This document shows positions 42,201 to 51,311 of a DNA stretch of 64,000 nucleotides, one piece after another. The notes under the pieces were generated by a model, which was not told the DNA's origin, did no database searches, and saw only the letters and a list, made by a program, of their open reading frames with translations. The translations under genes were made by a program, and so were the position numbers. Position 1 is the stretch's first letter; the number at the start of each line of letters is the position of its first letter. Source of the stretch: Arthrobacter sp. 9V (GTDB taxonomy: Bacteria > Actinomycetota > Actinomycetes > Actinomycetales > Micrococcaceae); assembly GCF_902506065.1 (NCBI RefSeq), contig NZ_LR732912.1, forward strand, positions 4,359,860-4,423,859, given 5' to 3'.

Positions 42201-42461
42201 TTAAACCTCGTCAGCAGTCTTCTTCATGCGGGCCAGGGCGCTCTTGGTGCCCCGTTGGGTCAGAACGTGAACTATGGCACCCACCCCTGCGGACACAACA
42301 GCGAAGACCAGAACGCCGGGCAGCGAGTCGTTGAGGTCGGTTCCGTCCTTGGGCGCAGGCTTACCGGTCTTCTTCTCCCAGAGGCCTTCCAGCGTCTTGT
42401 TTGCGAGCGTGCCAGCCCCGAGGCTGACGGCCAGGCCGAAAAGTTTCACCAGTATGTTCAC
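42201..42461 (-). CDS. DUF4235 small membrane protein
   Basis: 86 residues from the GTG at 42461, which follows GGAGGATCC; a longer frame exists but lacks this signal. Two hydrophobic segments (VKLFGLAVSLGAGTLA and LPGVLVFAVVSAGVGAIVHV) flank a basic/acidic loop, as in DUF4235 proteins found in many actinobacteria. Often located near stress genes such as csbD, as here. A hairpin (42482-42498, GCGTCGC/GCGACGC) lies in its leader. Confidence 0.8.
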   Translation of the reverse strand: MNILVKLFGLAVSLGAGTLANKTLEGLWEKKTGKPAPKDGTDLNDSLPGVLVFAVVSAGVGAIVHVLTQRGTKSALARMKKTADEV

Positions 42462-42524
42462 GAGGATCCTCCATAAGTTGCGCGTCGCCAAGCGACGCCT
42501 CACATAACAATCGCCTCAAAGACA

Positions 42525-42558
42525 AGGCAGGGCCGCTGCTATTGCAGCGGCCCTGCCT
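42525..42558 (-). terminator. Terminator of csbD-like gene
   Basis: Perfect 14-bp stem AGGCAGGGCCGCTG/CAGCGGCCCTGCCT with a T-rich tail on the minus strand. Confidence 0.75.
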
Positions 42559-42564
42559 GGATTC

Positions 42565-42741
42565 TTAGTCCTTCTTGAAGGCGTCTTTTACCTTCTCGCC
42601 GGCACCCTTGAGGTCGGCTTTCGTCTGGTCGCCCTTGCCTTCGGCTTCCAGGCGCTCATTGTCAGTGAGCTTTCCGGCGGCTTCCTTAGCCTTGCCGCCC
42701 AGCTTCTCGCCAGCGTTCTCCATCTTGTCGTCAGCACCCAT
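42565..42741 (-). CDS. CsbD-family stress protein
   Basis: 58 residues from the ATG at 42741, behind GGAAGAGG. Typical CsbD composition: charged, Lys/Glu/Ala/Gly-rich (KAKEAAGKLTDNERLEAEGK), no hydrophobic core. In Bacillus CsbD belongs to the general stress regulon; the biochemical role is unknown. It has its own strong terminator, with a 91-base AT-rich promoter region upstream. Confidence 0.85.
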   Translation of the reverse strand: MGADDKMENAGEKLGGKAKEAAGKLTDNERLEAEGKGDQTKADLKGAGEKVKDAFKKD

Positions 42742-42832
42742 GCTTCGCACCTCTTCCTTGTAGTGAACCTGTACCTCTACAACATCACTAATCAGTGTAC
42801 TTAGCAATATTTGGGAGAAAATTATCTTCGAG

Positions 42833-43525
42833 CTAGAGCTCTCCGAACCCTTCCTCCACAAGCCTGCCCACGTACTCCACGGCCTTCAACGCGTCCCTGC
42901 CGCTTGCTTCAACATGCAGGGTGGAACCCTTACCGGCGGCCAGTGCCATCAGCGCCATGATGGACATGCCATCGACGCCGTTGACCGTCACCTCCGCGTC
43001 CAGTCCGGATAAACCCCCGGCGATTTTCGCAGCTGGCCGGGCATGCATTCCAAGGGGATTGATGAGCTCAAAGTCGCCACTCGCGTCCGGTTCATCCTCA
43101 CCGTCAGAAATTTCCGGACCCCCCACGCCTGCGGGCACGTTGCCGAAGGCCACAGCTTCCGCGGCTTGGCGGACATCCTTTGCACCGGCGCCTCCTTGAG
43201 CCGCGACGGCAGCAGCAACAAGCCCCTCAATCAACGGCGCATCGGCCAGGAAAACGGCCTCGGGATCGCTGGAAAATTCCACCGCCGACTCGGCTGTCAT
43301 GACGGCCGAGCCCAGATCGGTCAGCACCACCACTCCGTCGCCTCCGGAATCGACCAAGGACTGCTCGACGGCGGCCAGCACCTTCTCCAGGCTGGTTCCG
43401 ATCCGCTCGTCGTCCGTTCCCCCGGCGGCGACGAGTTCGACGTCGGGCGCCATTTGCGCGGCGAGTTCCACCGCACCCTCAGCAATCTTGCTGCTGTGCG
43501 ATACCACCACAATCCCCACGGTCAT
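42833..43525 (-). CDS. dhaM: DhaM, phosphoryl donor of dihydroxyacetone kinase
   Basis: 230 residues with two modules: an EIIA-mannose-like domain with active His near residue 9 (VVVSHSSKIAEG) and an HPr domain with active His in NPLGMHARPAAKI. The enterobacterial DhaM carries a third, EI-like domain, absent here, so phosphate must come from a separate EI. It passes phosphate to ADP bound in DhaL. Its start overlaps the dhaL stop by 4 bases. Confidence 0.92.
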   Translation of the reverse strand: MTVGIVVVSHSSKIAEGAVELAAQMAPDVELVAAGGTDDERIGTSLEKVLAAVEQSLVDSGGDGVVVLTDLGSAVMTAESAVEFSSDPEAVFLADAPLIEGLVAAAVAAQGGAGAKDVRQAAEAVAFGNVPAGVGGPEISDGEDEPDASGDFELINPLGMHARPAAKIAGGLSGLDAEVTVNGVDGMSIMALMALAAGKGSTLHVEASGRDALKAVEYVGRLVEEGFGEL

Positions 43526-44184
43526 ACGGCGTCGGTTCCCGTGTCACCGGTAGACCCTGCGGCAGCGGCAGCGGCCGCCCTCAGGAGCAGCGCGGTTGAT
43601 GCGGCGCCCGGATCGCGATGACCTGCGCTGCGCTCCCCCAAGTAGCTGGCCCGGCCTTTGCGGGCCACCAACGGATCCGTGGCCGTGGCCCCTGTTTCGG
43701 CCGCCTCGGCAGCCGCTTCCAGGACTGCCAGAGCGTCGGCGCCGCTCGCGGCGGCTTGTTGGGCAGCCTCAACCGCAGGTGTCCACGCATCGATCATGGT
43801 CTTGTCGCCGAGTTCGGCTTTGCCGCGGGCCACCACGCCATCACGGGCTGCCGCGAGGGCAGCGGCCAAGGACTCCGCATCGATATCGCTGGTGTCCCCC
43901 AGGGAAGTTGCTGCCCGCAGATACGCCGTGCCGTACAGCGGTCCGGCAGCGCCGCCCACTTTGGACATCAGTGCCATGGCTGCAGCTTTCAATGCTGCAC
44001 CTGGCGTCTCCGGCGGGGTTTCATCCAGTTTCTGCAGCACGGCCTGGAAACCGCGGTCCATGTTCTCGCCATGATCAGAGTCGCCGATTGCCCGGTCCAG
44101 CTCAATGAGTTCCACCCGGTGTTCGTCCATGGCCTTGGCAGAGAGTTTCAGCCAATCCAGAGCCCAGTTGACGTCCAAGCCCAT
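43522..44184 (-). CDS. dhaL: DhaL, ADP-binding subunit of dihydroxyacetone kinase
   Basis: 220 residues; the ATG at 44184 lies 2 bases after the dhaK stop with GGGGAG upstream. Nucleotide-site motif LDRAIGDSDHGENMDRG with the Asp residues that hold two Mg ions, and SKVGGAAGPLYGTAYL. It keeps ADP as a permanent cofactor and transfers phosphate to dihydroxyacetone on DhaK. Confidence 0.93.
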   Translation of the reverse strand: MGLDVNWALDWLKLSAKAMDEHRVELIELDRAIGDSDHGENMDRGFQAVLQKLDETPPETPGAALKAAAMALMSKVGGAAGPLYGTAYLRAATSLGDTSDIDAESLAAALAAARDGVVARGKAELGDKTMIDAWTPAVEAAQQAAASGADALAVLEAAAEAAETGATATDPLVARKGRASYLGERSAGHRDPGAASTALLLRAAAAAAAGSTGDTGTDAV

Positions 44185-44186
44185 GC

Positions 44187-45188
44187 TCAAGCTCCCCACC
44201 GCAAGGCTGCAGTGTGGACGGGCGCATCCCAGAGCCTGGTCAGCTCGTCATCGAGGCGCAGCACAGACACCGAGCAGCCTTGCATCTCCAAGGAGGTCAC
44301 GTAGTTCCCCACCAGCGAGCGCTCCACGGTGGCACCGCGTTCGGCCAGCACTTGGGCTGCGCGTCGGTACACAATGTACAGCTCGCTCTGCGGGGTGCCG
44401 CCCATGCCGTTGACGAACAACAGCACCTTCTCCCCGGATGCCAGGGCCAGATCCTCCAGCACAGGCCCCAGAAGGCGGTCCGTGATGGCATCAGCGCTTT
44501 CCATTGCGATCTTGTGCCGGCCGGGTTCGCCGTGAATGCCAATGCCGATCTCGATCTCATTCTCCTCGAGCTCAAAGCTCGGCGTACCGGCATGCGGAAC
44601 CGTGCAGCCGGACAGGGCCACACCCATGGTCCTCACGTTGGCCACCACGCGCTCGGCGATCGCCGTGACGGCGTCAAGGTCGTCACCGCGCTGGGCGGAC
44701 GCGCCGGCAATCTTCTCCACAAGGACTGTTCCACCAACCCCTCGCCTGCCGGCCGTGTACAGCGAGTCCTCCACCGCGACGTCGTCATTGACCAACACCG
44801 AGCGCACGCGCACGCCTTCAGCTTGCGCCATTTCGGCGGCGGTCTCGAAGTTCAGCACATCGCCGGTGTAGTTCTTCACGATGTGCACGACGCCGGCGCC
44901 TGAGTCCACAGCGACGGTGGCCGGGATGATTTGGTCCGGTGTCGGCGAAGTGAAAACGGCGCCGGGGACTGCCGCGTCCAACATACCAAGGCCCACAAAG
45001 CCCGCGTGCAAGGGCTCGTGACCGCTGCCGCCACCGGAGACCAGGGCTACCTTGCCCGCAACGGGAGCGCCTTTCCGGACGACGTACTTGGGATCGGGAT
45101 GGACGTCCACAATGTCGGCATGGGCCATGCCGAAACCTTCAACGGACTCGTCCACCACTGCGCGTGGATCATTAATGAGCTTTTTCAT
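44187..45188 (-). CDS. dhaK: DhaK, dihydroxyacetone-binding subunit
   Basis: 333 residues. Substrate-binding motif SGGGSGHEPLHAGFVG and the covalent His in the GCTVPHAG segment, as in PTS-dependent dihydroxyacetone kinases, which form a hemiaminal with the substrate. With DhaL and DhaM it makes dihydroxyacetone phosphate at the expense of PEP. The order dhaK-dhaL-dhaM with 2-base spacing or overlap shows a tight operon. No regulator is attached. Confidence 0.94.
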   Translation of the reverse strand: MKKLINDPRAVVDESVEGFGMAHADIVDVHPDPKYVVRKGAPVAGKVALVSGGGSGHEPLHAGFVGLGMLDAAVPGAVFTSPTPDQIIPATVAVDSGAGVVHIVKNYTGDVLNFETAAEMAQAEGVRVRSVLVNDDVAVEDSLYTAGRRGVGGTVLVEKIAGASAQRGDDLDAVTAIAERVVANVRTMGVALSGCTVPHAGTPSFELEENEIEIGIGIHGEPGRHKIAMESADAITDRLLGPVLEDLALASGEKVLLFVNGMGGTPQSELYIVYRRAAQVLAERGATVERSLVGNYVTSLEMQGCSVSVLRLDDELTRLWDAPVHTAALRWGA

Positions 45189-45321
45189 GTGATGCTCCTG
45201 GGCATGCTGTGGCTGGTGCTCTGACCCTACTACCGGCGACTGTGGCCACGGTAGGGCTTATGGCAGCGGTTGTGCATAAAGGGAGCTGGCCGCTCCCGGA
45301 TTCAGACAGAGATCAGACACA

Positions 45322-45353
45322 GAAAGGGACAGCCCCCAATGACTGTCCCTTTC
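45322..45353 (-). terminator. Terminator after FAD-oxidase operon
   Basis: Perfect 11-bp arms GAAAGGGACAG and CTGTCCCTTTC around a 10-base loop, about 45 bases beyond the stop at 45397. Confidence 0.6.
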
Positions 45354-45396
45354 CGCTGTTGCTGTTCTTTTTTGTTGACGCTGTACTTCGGCTCCG

Positions 45397-45585
45397 CTAA
45401 TCCTCGGAGCCCTGCGTTGTCACCGCCTCGGGTTCACTTCTGGCCTGGTACTCGGGCCAGAAGGCCGAGTACAGATCAGGGTTGGAGTGGCCCGCGTCCT
45501 GCCAGGCGGCTTCGTGCGGCCAAGACCCGTGGGGCATATCAATCTGAAAAGCGGAGAAATCGGGGAACGTGACCCTATGGTCCAT
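45397..45585 (-). CDS. Small unknown protein after FAD oxidase
   Basis: 62 residues from the ATG at 45585, preceded by GAAGGGG; 14 bases after the stop of the FAD oxidase gene. Contains VTFPDFSAFQIDMPHGSW and DLYSAFWPEYQA, with many aromatic residues; no known family. Probably co-translated with the oxidase and perhaps an accessory subunit. Confidence 0.6.
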   Translation of the reverse strand: MDHRVTFPDFSAFQIDMPHGSWPHEAAWQDAGHSNPDLYSAFWPEYQARSEPEAVTTQGSED

Positions 45586-45599
45586 GGTCCGCATCCCCT

Positions 45600-47048
45600 T
45601 CAGCTGCTCAGGACGGCGTCGCCGCCGGCAGTGACAACGTCTTCCAACAGCACGGTCTGATCGATCACCGGAAGGCCTACAACGTGACCAAAACTGAACA
45701 TGTTCTTCGGGTCCAGCTCCGCTTTGGCCTTCCTGAGCCGTTCCCGTGCAGCGGGAAGCCACGGCTTTTCCCTGTCCTCGGCATCCACAAAGTGGCCGTG
45801 CAGGTTCACGAACGTCCCTGCATTCGCAGCAGGCCGAAGGTCTTCGTGAACGGCGCTGAAGACAGTGGGCAGGATGTCCAGCACAGGAGGGACCGCGATG
45901 GCGCCCATGAAGAAGCTAAACGCTGCGTCGCGTCCACCCACCATGTCTTCCCCCTCAGCGCTTTTCGCCAATGCACCGCCCAGCAGACGGAGTTCGGCCA
46001 ACAGCACAGGACTTTCCACCCCGGGGCCAAAGTGCCGCAACAACGTTTCTTCGCTTTGCTCGTCCAAACGATCCAGCAGAAAACCATGCTCACGAACGGG
46101 CACCGGCTGGTCCGGGTCCTGGTGGATCGTGTCGAATTGCGCGGGACTCAAGGGGCCGGTGGCGTCCATCATGAACGGTGCACACGCGCGCATAGGCTCG
46201 AGGAGCTCCGCGGCGGTTGTGAGGTCACCCTGATAGGCGTAGCGGAGATGGATGACGAACTTTCCGCGAAGCGGCTCGGGAATCATCTCCATATCCGGAA
46301 GGCGGAGAAATGCCATGGATGCTGACGCTTCCACCGGCAGTGATGGCACCCACTCCCGGAATGCCCGCAGGACTTCAGGGGCATATCCGCCGTCGAAGTA
46401 CATCCCGCCCGCATAAAGGTCAGCTGCCGGGAAGAGGTGGAATTCCATGGCCGTGACGATGCCCAGGTTTCCTTTGCCGCCACGCAGGAGATGGAACAGC
46501 TCAGGGTTCTCGTCCCTGGTCACCCGGCGCTGTGTGCCGTCGGCGGTGACGAGTTCAAAGGCAATCACGTGATCTGAAGCGAAGCCGTACTTGCGGCCCA
46601 GGATGGGCAGCCCGCCACCCAAGGTGTAGCCCACCACCCCGACGTCGGTAGTGGAACCGCAGAGGCCCATCAAGCCGAACGTCGCGGCGAGATCCACCAC
46701 GGCCTTCCAGCGGACGCCCGCACCAACGCGGGCAGTCTTCTCGATGGGATCGATGCTGAGTTCCAGCATTCGGCGGGTGCTGATGAGCAAACCGCCTTCA
46801 ATGGCATTGGTGGCGCCATGGCCGGTGGACTGAACGGAGACGGGCATGCCGCGCTCGGCTGCCCAGCGAACAGCCGCGGAAACGTCCTCTGCATCGAGGG
46901 CGCCAAAGGCTAGATCGGGTTGGTGCTGTGTGGAGAGGTTGAAGGCCGCTACTTCGGGAGCAAAGCCCGGATCGGCAGGCGTAAACACGGGACCGTGCAC
47001 GCTGAGTTGGAGTTCTGAAACATCTGAAAAGGACGCGTGGGACTGCAT
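45600..47048 (-). CDS. FAD-binding (berberine-bridge-like) oxidoreductase
   Basis: 482 residues. PCMH-type FAD domain: VQSTGHGATNAIEGGLLIST, then TTDVGVVGYTLGGGLPILGR, and a C-terminal BBE-type end (DPKNMFSFGHVVGLPV). The flavin-attachment motif is a GHG type rather than GGH. Such enzymes oxidise sugars, alcohols or alkaloids with oxygen. Substrate unknown. AT-rich bases upstream (around 47100-47160) hold the promoter. Confidence 0.85.
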   Translation of the reverse strand: MQSHASFSDVSELQLSVHGPVFTPADPGFAPEVAAFNLSTQHQPDLAFGALDAEDVSAAVRWAAERGMPVSVQSTGHGATNAIEGGLLISTRRMLELSIDPIEKTARVGAGVRWKAVVDLAATFGLMGLCGSTTDVGVVGYTLGGGLPILGRKYGFASDHVIAFELVTADGTQRRVTRDENPELFHLLRGGKGNLGIVTAMEFHLFPAADLYAGGMYFDGGYAPEVLRAFREWVPSLPVEASASMAFLRLPDMEMIPEPLRGKFVIHLRYAYQGDLTTAAELLEPMRACAPFMMDATGPLSPAQFDTIHQDPDQPVPVREHGFLLDRLDEQSEETLLRHFGPGVESPVLLAELRLLGGALAKSAEGEDMVGGRDAAFSFFMGAIAVPPVLDILPTVFSAVHEDLRPAANAGTFVNLHGHFVDAEDREKPWLPAARERLRKAKAELDPKNMFSFGHVVGLPVIDQTVLLEDVVTAGGDAVLSS

Positions 47049-47218
47049 GATCTTCTCTCAATTGACCGATGTGGTGGAAGCTTCCCCAGCAAGCCTTGAT
47101 CAGTTTATCCATCAACTGGATATAAGAGAAGAGATAATAAATCACTCATAATCGGGCAGGGTTGTGTCCCGCGCCTCATCAGGCACGCAATAAGGGGTGA
47201 GAGTTTGCTGCGAGGGCG

Positions 47219-47728
47219 CTAGAGCTGCTTGATCATGCGGGTGTTGCCCAAGGTATTGGGCTTCACCCGGGCCAGGTCCAGGAACTCGGCCACACCTTCG
47301 TCATGCGAGCGCAGCAGCTCGGAGTACACCTGGGGATCCACTACTGACTGGTCCGCCATAACCTCGAATCCGTGGCGCTTAAAGAAGTCCACTTCAAAGG
47401 TCAGGCAGAAAACCCGGCTGACGCCCAGCGCTTTCGCCTCTTCCAGCAGGTTCTCCACGAGGACGTGCCCCACGCCCCGCCCGCGCCAAGAGTCAGCTGC
47501 GGCGAGGGTGCGGATTTCGGCCAGGTCTTCCCACATCACGTGCAGGGCCCCGCAACCAATGACTTCGCCGTCGCTGGACTCGGCGATCCGGAATTCCTGG
47601 AGGCTCTCGTAATACGCCACCGTCTCCTTGGCCATGAGGATCCGCTCCTCAGCCAAGGGCGCCACAAGCCTTTTGATAGCCGCCACATCGCTGGTGCGGG
47701 CAGGACGAAGGCTGAAGGTCGAATTCAC
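47219..47728 (-). CDS. ArgA-type amino-acid N-acetyltransferase (GNAT)
   Basis: 169 residues, starting at GTG (47728) with TAGGAT 6 nt upstream. GNAT fold: RPARTSDVAAIKRLV, acetyl-CoA loop SWRGRGVGHVLVENL and VFCLTFEVDFFKRHGFEV. This matches the short glutamate/glutamine acetyltransferase of actinobacteria (mycobacterial ArgA type), which starts arginine synthesis. No other arg genes are nearby. Confidence 0.85.
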   Translation of the reverse strand: MNSTFSLRPARTSDVAAIKRLVAPLAEERILMAKETVAYYESLQEFRIAESSDGEVIGCGALHVMWEDLAEIRTLAAADSWRGRGVGHVLVENLLEEAKALGVSRVFCLTFEVDFFKRHGFEVMADQSVVDPQVYSELLRSHDEGVAEFLDLARVKPNTLGNTRMIKQL

Positions 47729-47734
47729 TCCCCC

Positions 47735-47740
47735 ATCCTA
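47735..47740 (-). promoter_or_regulatory. -10 box of leaderless acetyltransferase gene
   Basis: TAGGAT on the minus strand, 6-nt spacer to the GTG at 47728. Confidence 0.4.
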
Positions 47741-47826
47741 ACTACGAGCGGCTGGACCCACGTTTTATGGCGGAATCTCCAGCCGGGTGCCAGCAGAGAT
47801 AGATGATAAGAAATTCCTCGCTTACT

Positions 47827-47848
47827 AACACTTATTCATCTAAGTGTT
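47827..47848 (+). promoter_or_regulatory. Palindromic operator before the fic gene
   Basis: Perfect inverted repeat AACACTTA-ttcatc-TAAGTGTT, ending 2 bases before the TACCGT box and covering the expected promoter. Likely bound by the helix-turn-helix at the C-terminus of the Fic protein itself. Confidence 0.55.
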
Positions 47849-47850
47849 GG

Positions 47851-47856
47851 TACCGT
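47851..47856 (+). promoter_or_regulatory. -10 box of leaderless fic gene
   Basis: TACCGT, 6-nt spacer to the ATG at 47863; no ribosome-binding site is visible. Confidence 0.45.
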
Positions 47857-47862
47857 GAACAT

Positions 47863-49101
47863 ATGCCGATACCTCCTGAGGCACTCATCCCCATTGCCCC
47901 GATTTCATTCGAAACCTACCAGTGGAAACCGCAGGAACCCGAGATGTTCTCGCGCGCAGAGGTTGAGCGCCAGACCGGGCCCTACCAGGCAGCAGTCACC
48001 GCCACGATTGCGGACTGGGTCCCTCGCCTCTCCAGCGAGATTTATACCGATGTTGAGGATGCGACACGGCAGCTCATCGAGTTCGACAAGCACGCGCAGC
48101 AGACCCTTGGCACGAATAACCCCGCACTCGGACCTATGACGGCAATCCTGCTACGGACGGAATCGGCCTCCAGCTCGCAGATCGAGCAGCTGACGACATC
48201 AGCGAAGCAGCTTGCCCTCGCTGAAATCAGTGAGGGCGATAAGGCGAACGCCCTCACTGTGGTGGGCAACGTTCACGCAATGGAGGCAGCCCTCCGACTG
48301 TCTGATGACATCACCGAGGAAGCCATCCTTGCTATGCACAAGGCGCTGATGATCCATCAGCGCGGTTTCGATCCTCTCGATGCCGGCCGATTCCGCGACG
48401 AGCCGGTCTGGATCGGCCGTGGCGAGGCCGGTCCTCGGATGGCCGACTTCGTAGCCCCTCACCACAGCCGTATCCCCGAAGCCATCAGAGACCTGGTTGG
48501 ATTTATCAGCCGAGAGGATGTCCCCGTACTCGTCCAGGTCGCGGTCAGCCACGCCCAGTTCGAAACTATCCATCCGTTCCCGGACGGGAACGGTCGGACC
48601 GGCCGCGCGCTGGCACAATCGGTCTTGCGCAACAAAGGCTTGATCAGTTCCACGGCGGTGCCGATCTCGGCGGGTCTCCTCGTCCACACAGGGCGCTACT
48701 TCGAGGCACTGGACTCGTTCCGCGCCGGCGACGCCGGGCCTATCGTCCTTGAGTTCGCCAGGGCCAGCCGGATCGCCGCAACCACTGGGGCGCGACTAGT
48801 GGACAACCTCGTAGCACGATTAGAGGAATCCCGGACCAAACTGGCGGGCCTTCGAGCAGACGCCGCAGCATGGAAAGTGCTGCCTGCCCTGATAGGGCAG
48901 CCCGCAGTGAACTCAAAGTACCTGATGAGCGAACTCGGTCTCGGTGAGATGGCGGCTCAACGTGCGCTGGATGCTCTCACGGACCGTGGGGTGCTCGTCG
49001 AGGCGTCAGGCCGGGGCCGCAACCGGGTGTGGCAACACCAAGGAGTCTTCGAGGTCCTCGACGGCTATGCCGCCGAGATCCGGCGAATGTCTTCGCGGTG
49101 A
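47863..49101 (+). CDS. Fic-domain protein with N-terminal inhibitory helix and C-terminal winged helix
   Basis: 412 residues. Fic core with the intact motif HPFPDGNGRTGR (237-248), so AMP or another NMP transfer is expected. The N-terminal inhibitory helix is degenerate: Ser104, Ile107, Glu108 are kept, but Gln109 replaces the usual Gly/Asn of S/T-xxx-E-G/N. The C-terminal ~80 residues form a winged helix (YLMSELGLGEMAAQRALDAL), the layout of class II Fic proteins that control their own transcription. A palindrome overlaps the promoter. No antitoxin gene is adjacent. The peptidase gene converges from the other side. Confidence 0.9.
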   Translation: MPIPPEALIPIAPISFETYQWKPQEPEMFSRAEVERQTGPYQAAVTATIADWVPRLSSEIYTDVEDATRQLIEFDKHAQQTLGTNNPALGPMTAILLRTESASSSQIEQLTTSAKQLALAEISEGDKANALTVVGNVHAMEAALRLSDDITEEAILAMHKALMIHQRGFDPLDAGRFRDEPVWIGRGEAGPRMADFVAPHHSRIPEAIRDLVGFISREDVPVLVQVAVSHAQFETIHPFPDGNGRTGRALAQSVLRNKGLISSTAVPISAGLLVHTGRYFEALDSFRAGDAGPIVLEFARASRIAATTGARLVDNLVARLEESRTKLAGLRADAAAWKVLPALIGQPAVNSKYLMSELGLGEMAAQRALDALTDRGVLVEASGRGRNRVWQHQGVFEVLDGYAAEIRRMSSR

Positions 49102-49129
49102 GTCTGTTCCCAGCCCGACCTCCGAGACC

Positions 49130-51232
49130 TTAGACTCCCAGCTCCTCCGGCAAAGGAACGTCCTCGCCCAGCACTTGCTTGGCCAGGAAGTGCTCAACTA
49201 CCCCGTACCAGACCTTGGCGTGCTGCGGCTGCAGGACCCAGTGGTTTTCGTCGGGGAAGTACAGGAAGCGGTGCGGGCTTTGGCCGTTCTCGTCGGCGGG
49301 GAGCTGGGATGAGGACAACAGCTCGTACCAGAGGCGCAGGCCTTCGCCGATCGGCACCCGGTAGTCCTTATCACCATGGATGACCAACATGGGTGTTTTG
49401 ATGTTGCCCACGTTCAGGTGCGGCGAGTTTTCCATCGCCATTTCCTCGGTCATTTCCTTGAGCCAGTACTGGGCGGCGTCGGTTGTGGGGCCGAACTGGT
49501 CCAGGGCCCACAGGCTTGCGTGGGTGACGATCGCCTTGAACCGGTCGGTCTGCCCGGCAACCCAGTTGGCCATATAGCCGCCGAAGGACCCACCCATGGC
49601 CGCAGTCCGCGATTCATCGATGTCCGGCCGGGCCACCACGGCGTCGGTGATGGCCATGAGGTCGGTGAAGGGCTTCTTTCCCCACTCGCCCCAACCACGC
49701 TGGATGAATTCCTGGCCGTACCCGGTGGAGAGGGCAGGATCAGGCAGGAGAACGGCGTAACCCTTGGCCACAAGCAACCACGGGTTCCAGCGCCAGGTCC
49801 ATGCGTTCCACGAACCCAAAGGTCCGCCGTGGATCCACAGCAGGAGCGGTGCAGGGTTGTCCGCGGACACTTTCTCCGGGAGTGCCAGATATGCAGGAAC
49901 ACGGGTACCGTCTTCGGCCGTCGCCTCCACGCGCTCAAGGCGACCGTGGTAAACAGGGCGCTCCGCCGGCGCCTGCAGCCGGAGGACCTCACCGGTGGAC
50001 AGATCGATCCGCACGGCTTCGGCGGGGAACTCGTACGAGCTCCGGAGCGCGTACGCCGTGGTTCCGTCAGGGGAAACCACGACGTCGGCATAGGCGGCGG
50101 CGTCCTTCGTCACCCGCTTGACTGAACCGTCGGCGACGCTGATCCGGAAAACCGGCGACGCGCCGTCGTCGTCCGCTGTTACCAGCACCGCGCTACCGTC
50201 CGGGAGCCAGGCGGCGGGGTTGGCCCACCGGTCCCATCCTTGCGCCAGCGGTTCCAAGTCCGTGGTTTCACCGCCGGCTACGTTCAGCAAATGGAGCTTC
50301 ACTTGGGGAGCCTGCGTGGGCGTCGTGTCGCTCTCGCTCTGCACCACCAGGGTCCGGTTGTCCGGGCTCACAGGACCAGGGAAGTAGCTCATGCCCTCAT
50401 GGTCCAGGAGCACTTTGACGGTGCCGGTGGCGACGTCGACGGCGGCGAGCACCTCGCGGCTGTCAGCCTTCGCGAGCGCCTTGGTCATGCTGGTGTAGAT
50501 GGTCCTGCCGTCCGGGCTCACCACTGATTTGGATTCACGCAGCGAACCGCCGACGCCGTGCGTCAGGTTCCGGAGTTGTAGCGGCGCTGACGCGTCCACC
50601 GTGGAGGGTTTGCCAGGTGCTTCCTCTTCACCCTGTTCCACGGCGAAGATCCGCGGCTCGGCCGGACCGAGGTCAGCATCCCAGTAGCGGACCGGGTAGC
50701 CGCTGTGCAGAATGGCGGAGACCTTGTTGTCCTTGCGTGCCTTGCGGCGTTCCTCGTCGTTCTCCTCATCGGCCGAGCCCGCCAGGACCTCGGCGTTGAC
50801 GAACGTGGCATCGGCATCCTTGGCAGCCATGACCGAAGAGATACCTCCAGCCCGCGAGTGCACCACACGGGCTTCTCCCCCGTCGGCGGGCAGCAGCCAG
50901 AGTGCGTTCACGGGGTCCGCCTCAGGGCTGTCCGGATCAGGACGGGCCGAGGTGAAGTACAGGTCGCCATTGGCAGCGAAGACGGCACCGGCTTCGCCTT
51001 TGGAGCTGCGGGTGATGCGGCGGGCGTGGTTCCGGCCGCTGGGATCCAGTTCCCAGAGCGCCGTGGCGAACTCGGTTCCTTTGCCGTTCAGCGTTGTCAC
51101 GGTGGTGACCAGGCGCTTGCCATCCGGGCTGAGGGTGAGCCCACTAACCCGCGGGATGGCGAGGTAGTGGTCCATGTTGTGAAAAGCAGTTTCGGGCTGC
51201 TCGCCCCGTGCGTAAGTATCAGCAGAGTCCAT
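49130..51232 (-). CDS. S9-family prolyl oligopeptidase-type peptidase
   Basis: 700 residues from the ATG at 51232; an in-frame upstream start at 51247 is possible and no strong ribosome-binding site decides. N-terminal beta-propeller of WD-like blades (SPDGKRLVTTV, SPDGRTIYTSM, SPDGTTAYALR) and a C-terminal alpha/beta-hydrolase domain with Ser in GGSFGGYMA, Asp in HGDKDYRVP and His in DENHWV. No signal peptide. A cytoplasmic acylaminoacyl- or dipeptidyl-peptidase is likely. Confidence 0.9.
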   Translation of the reverse strand: MDSADTYARGEQPETAFHNMDHYLAIPRVSGLTLSPDGKRLVTTVTTLNGKGTEFATALWELDPSGRNHARRITRSSKGEAGAVFAANGDLYFTSARPDPDSPEADPVNALWLLPADGGEARVVHSRAGGISSVMAAKDADATFVNAEVLAGSADEENDEERRKARKDNKVSAILHSGYPVRYWDADLGPAEPRIFAVEQGEEEAPGKPSTVDASAPLQLRNLTHGVGGSLRESKSVVSPDGRTIYTSMTKALAKADSREVLAAVDVATGTVKVLLDHEGMSYFPGPVSPDNRTLVVQSESDTTPTQAPQVKLHLLNVAGGETTDLEPLAQGWDRWANPAAWLPDGSAVLVTADDDGASPVFRISVADGSVKRVTKDAAAYADVVVSPDGTTAYALRSSYEFPAEAVRIDLSTGEVLRLQAPAERPVYHGRLERVEATAEDGTRVPAYLALPEKVSADNPAPLLLWIHGGPLGSWNAWTWRWNPWLLVAKGYAVLLPDPALSTGYGQEFIQRGWGEWGKKPFTDLMAITDAVVARPDIDESRTAAMGGSFGGYMANWVAGQTDRFKAIVTHASLWALDQFGPTTDAAQYWLKEMTEEMAMENSPHLNVGNIKTPMLVIHGDKDYRVPIGEGLRLWYELLSSSQLPADENGQSPHRFLYFPDENHWVLQPQHAKVWYGVVEHFLAKQVLGEDVPLPEELGV

Positions 51233-51311
51233 GGTCCGATTCAACACGCATTGTGCCCTGGATCACAGAGTGGTTCACTCACAGTGAAACAGTACTTTCA
51301 CATATTCGCCA

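Noticed and set aside
38640..42500. MepB-like protein as part of a multidrug efflux locus
   Set aside because: No MATE efflux pump or MepR-type regulator is adjacent.
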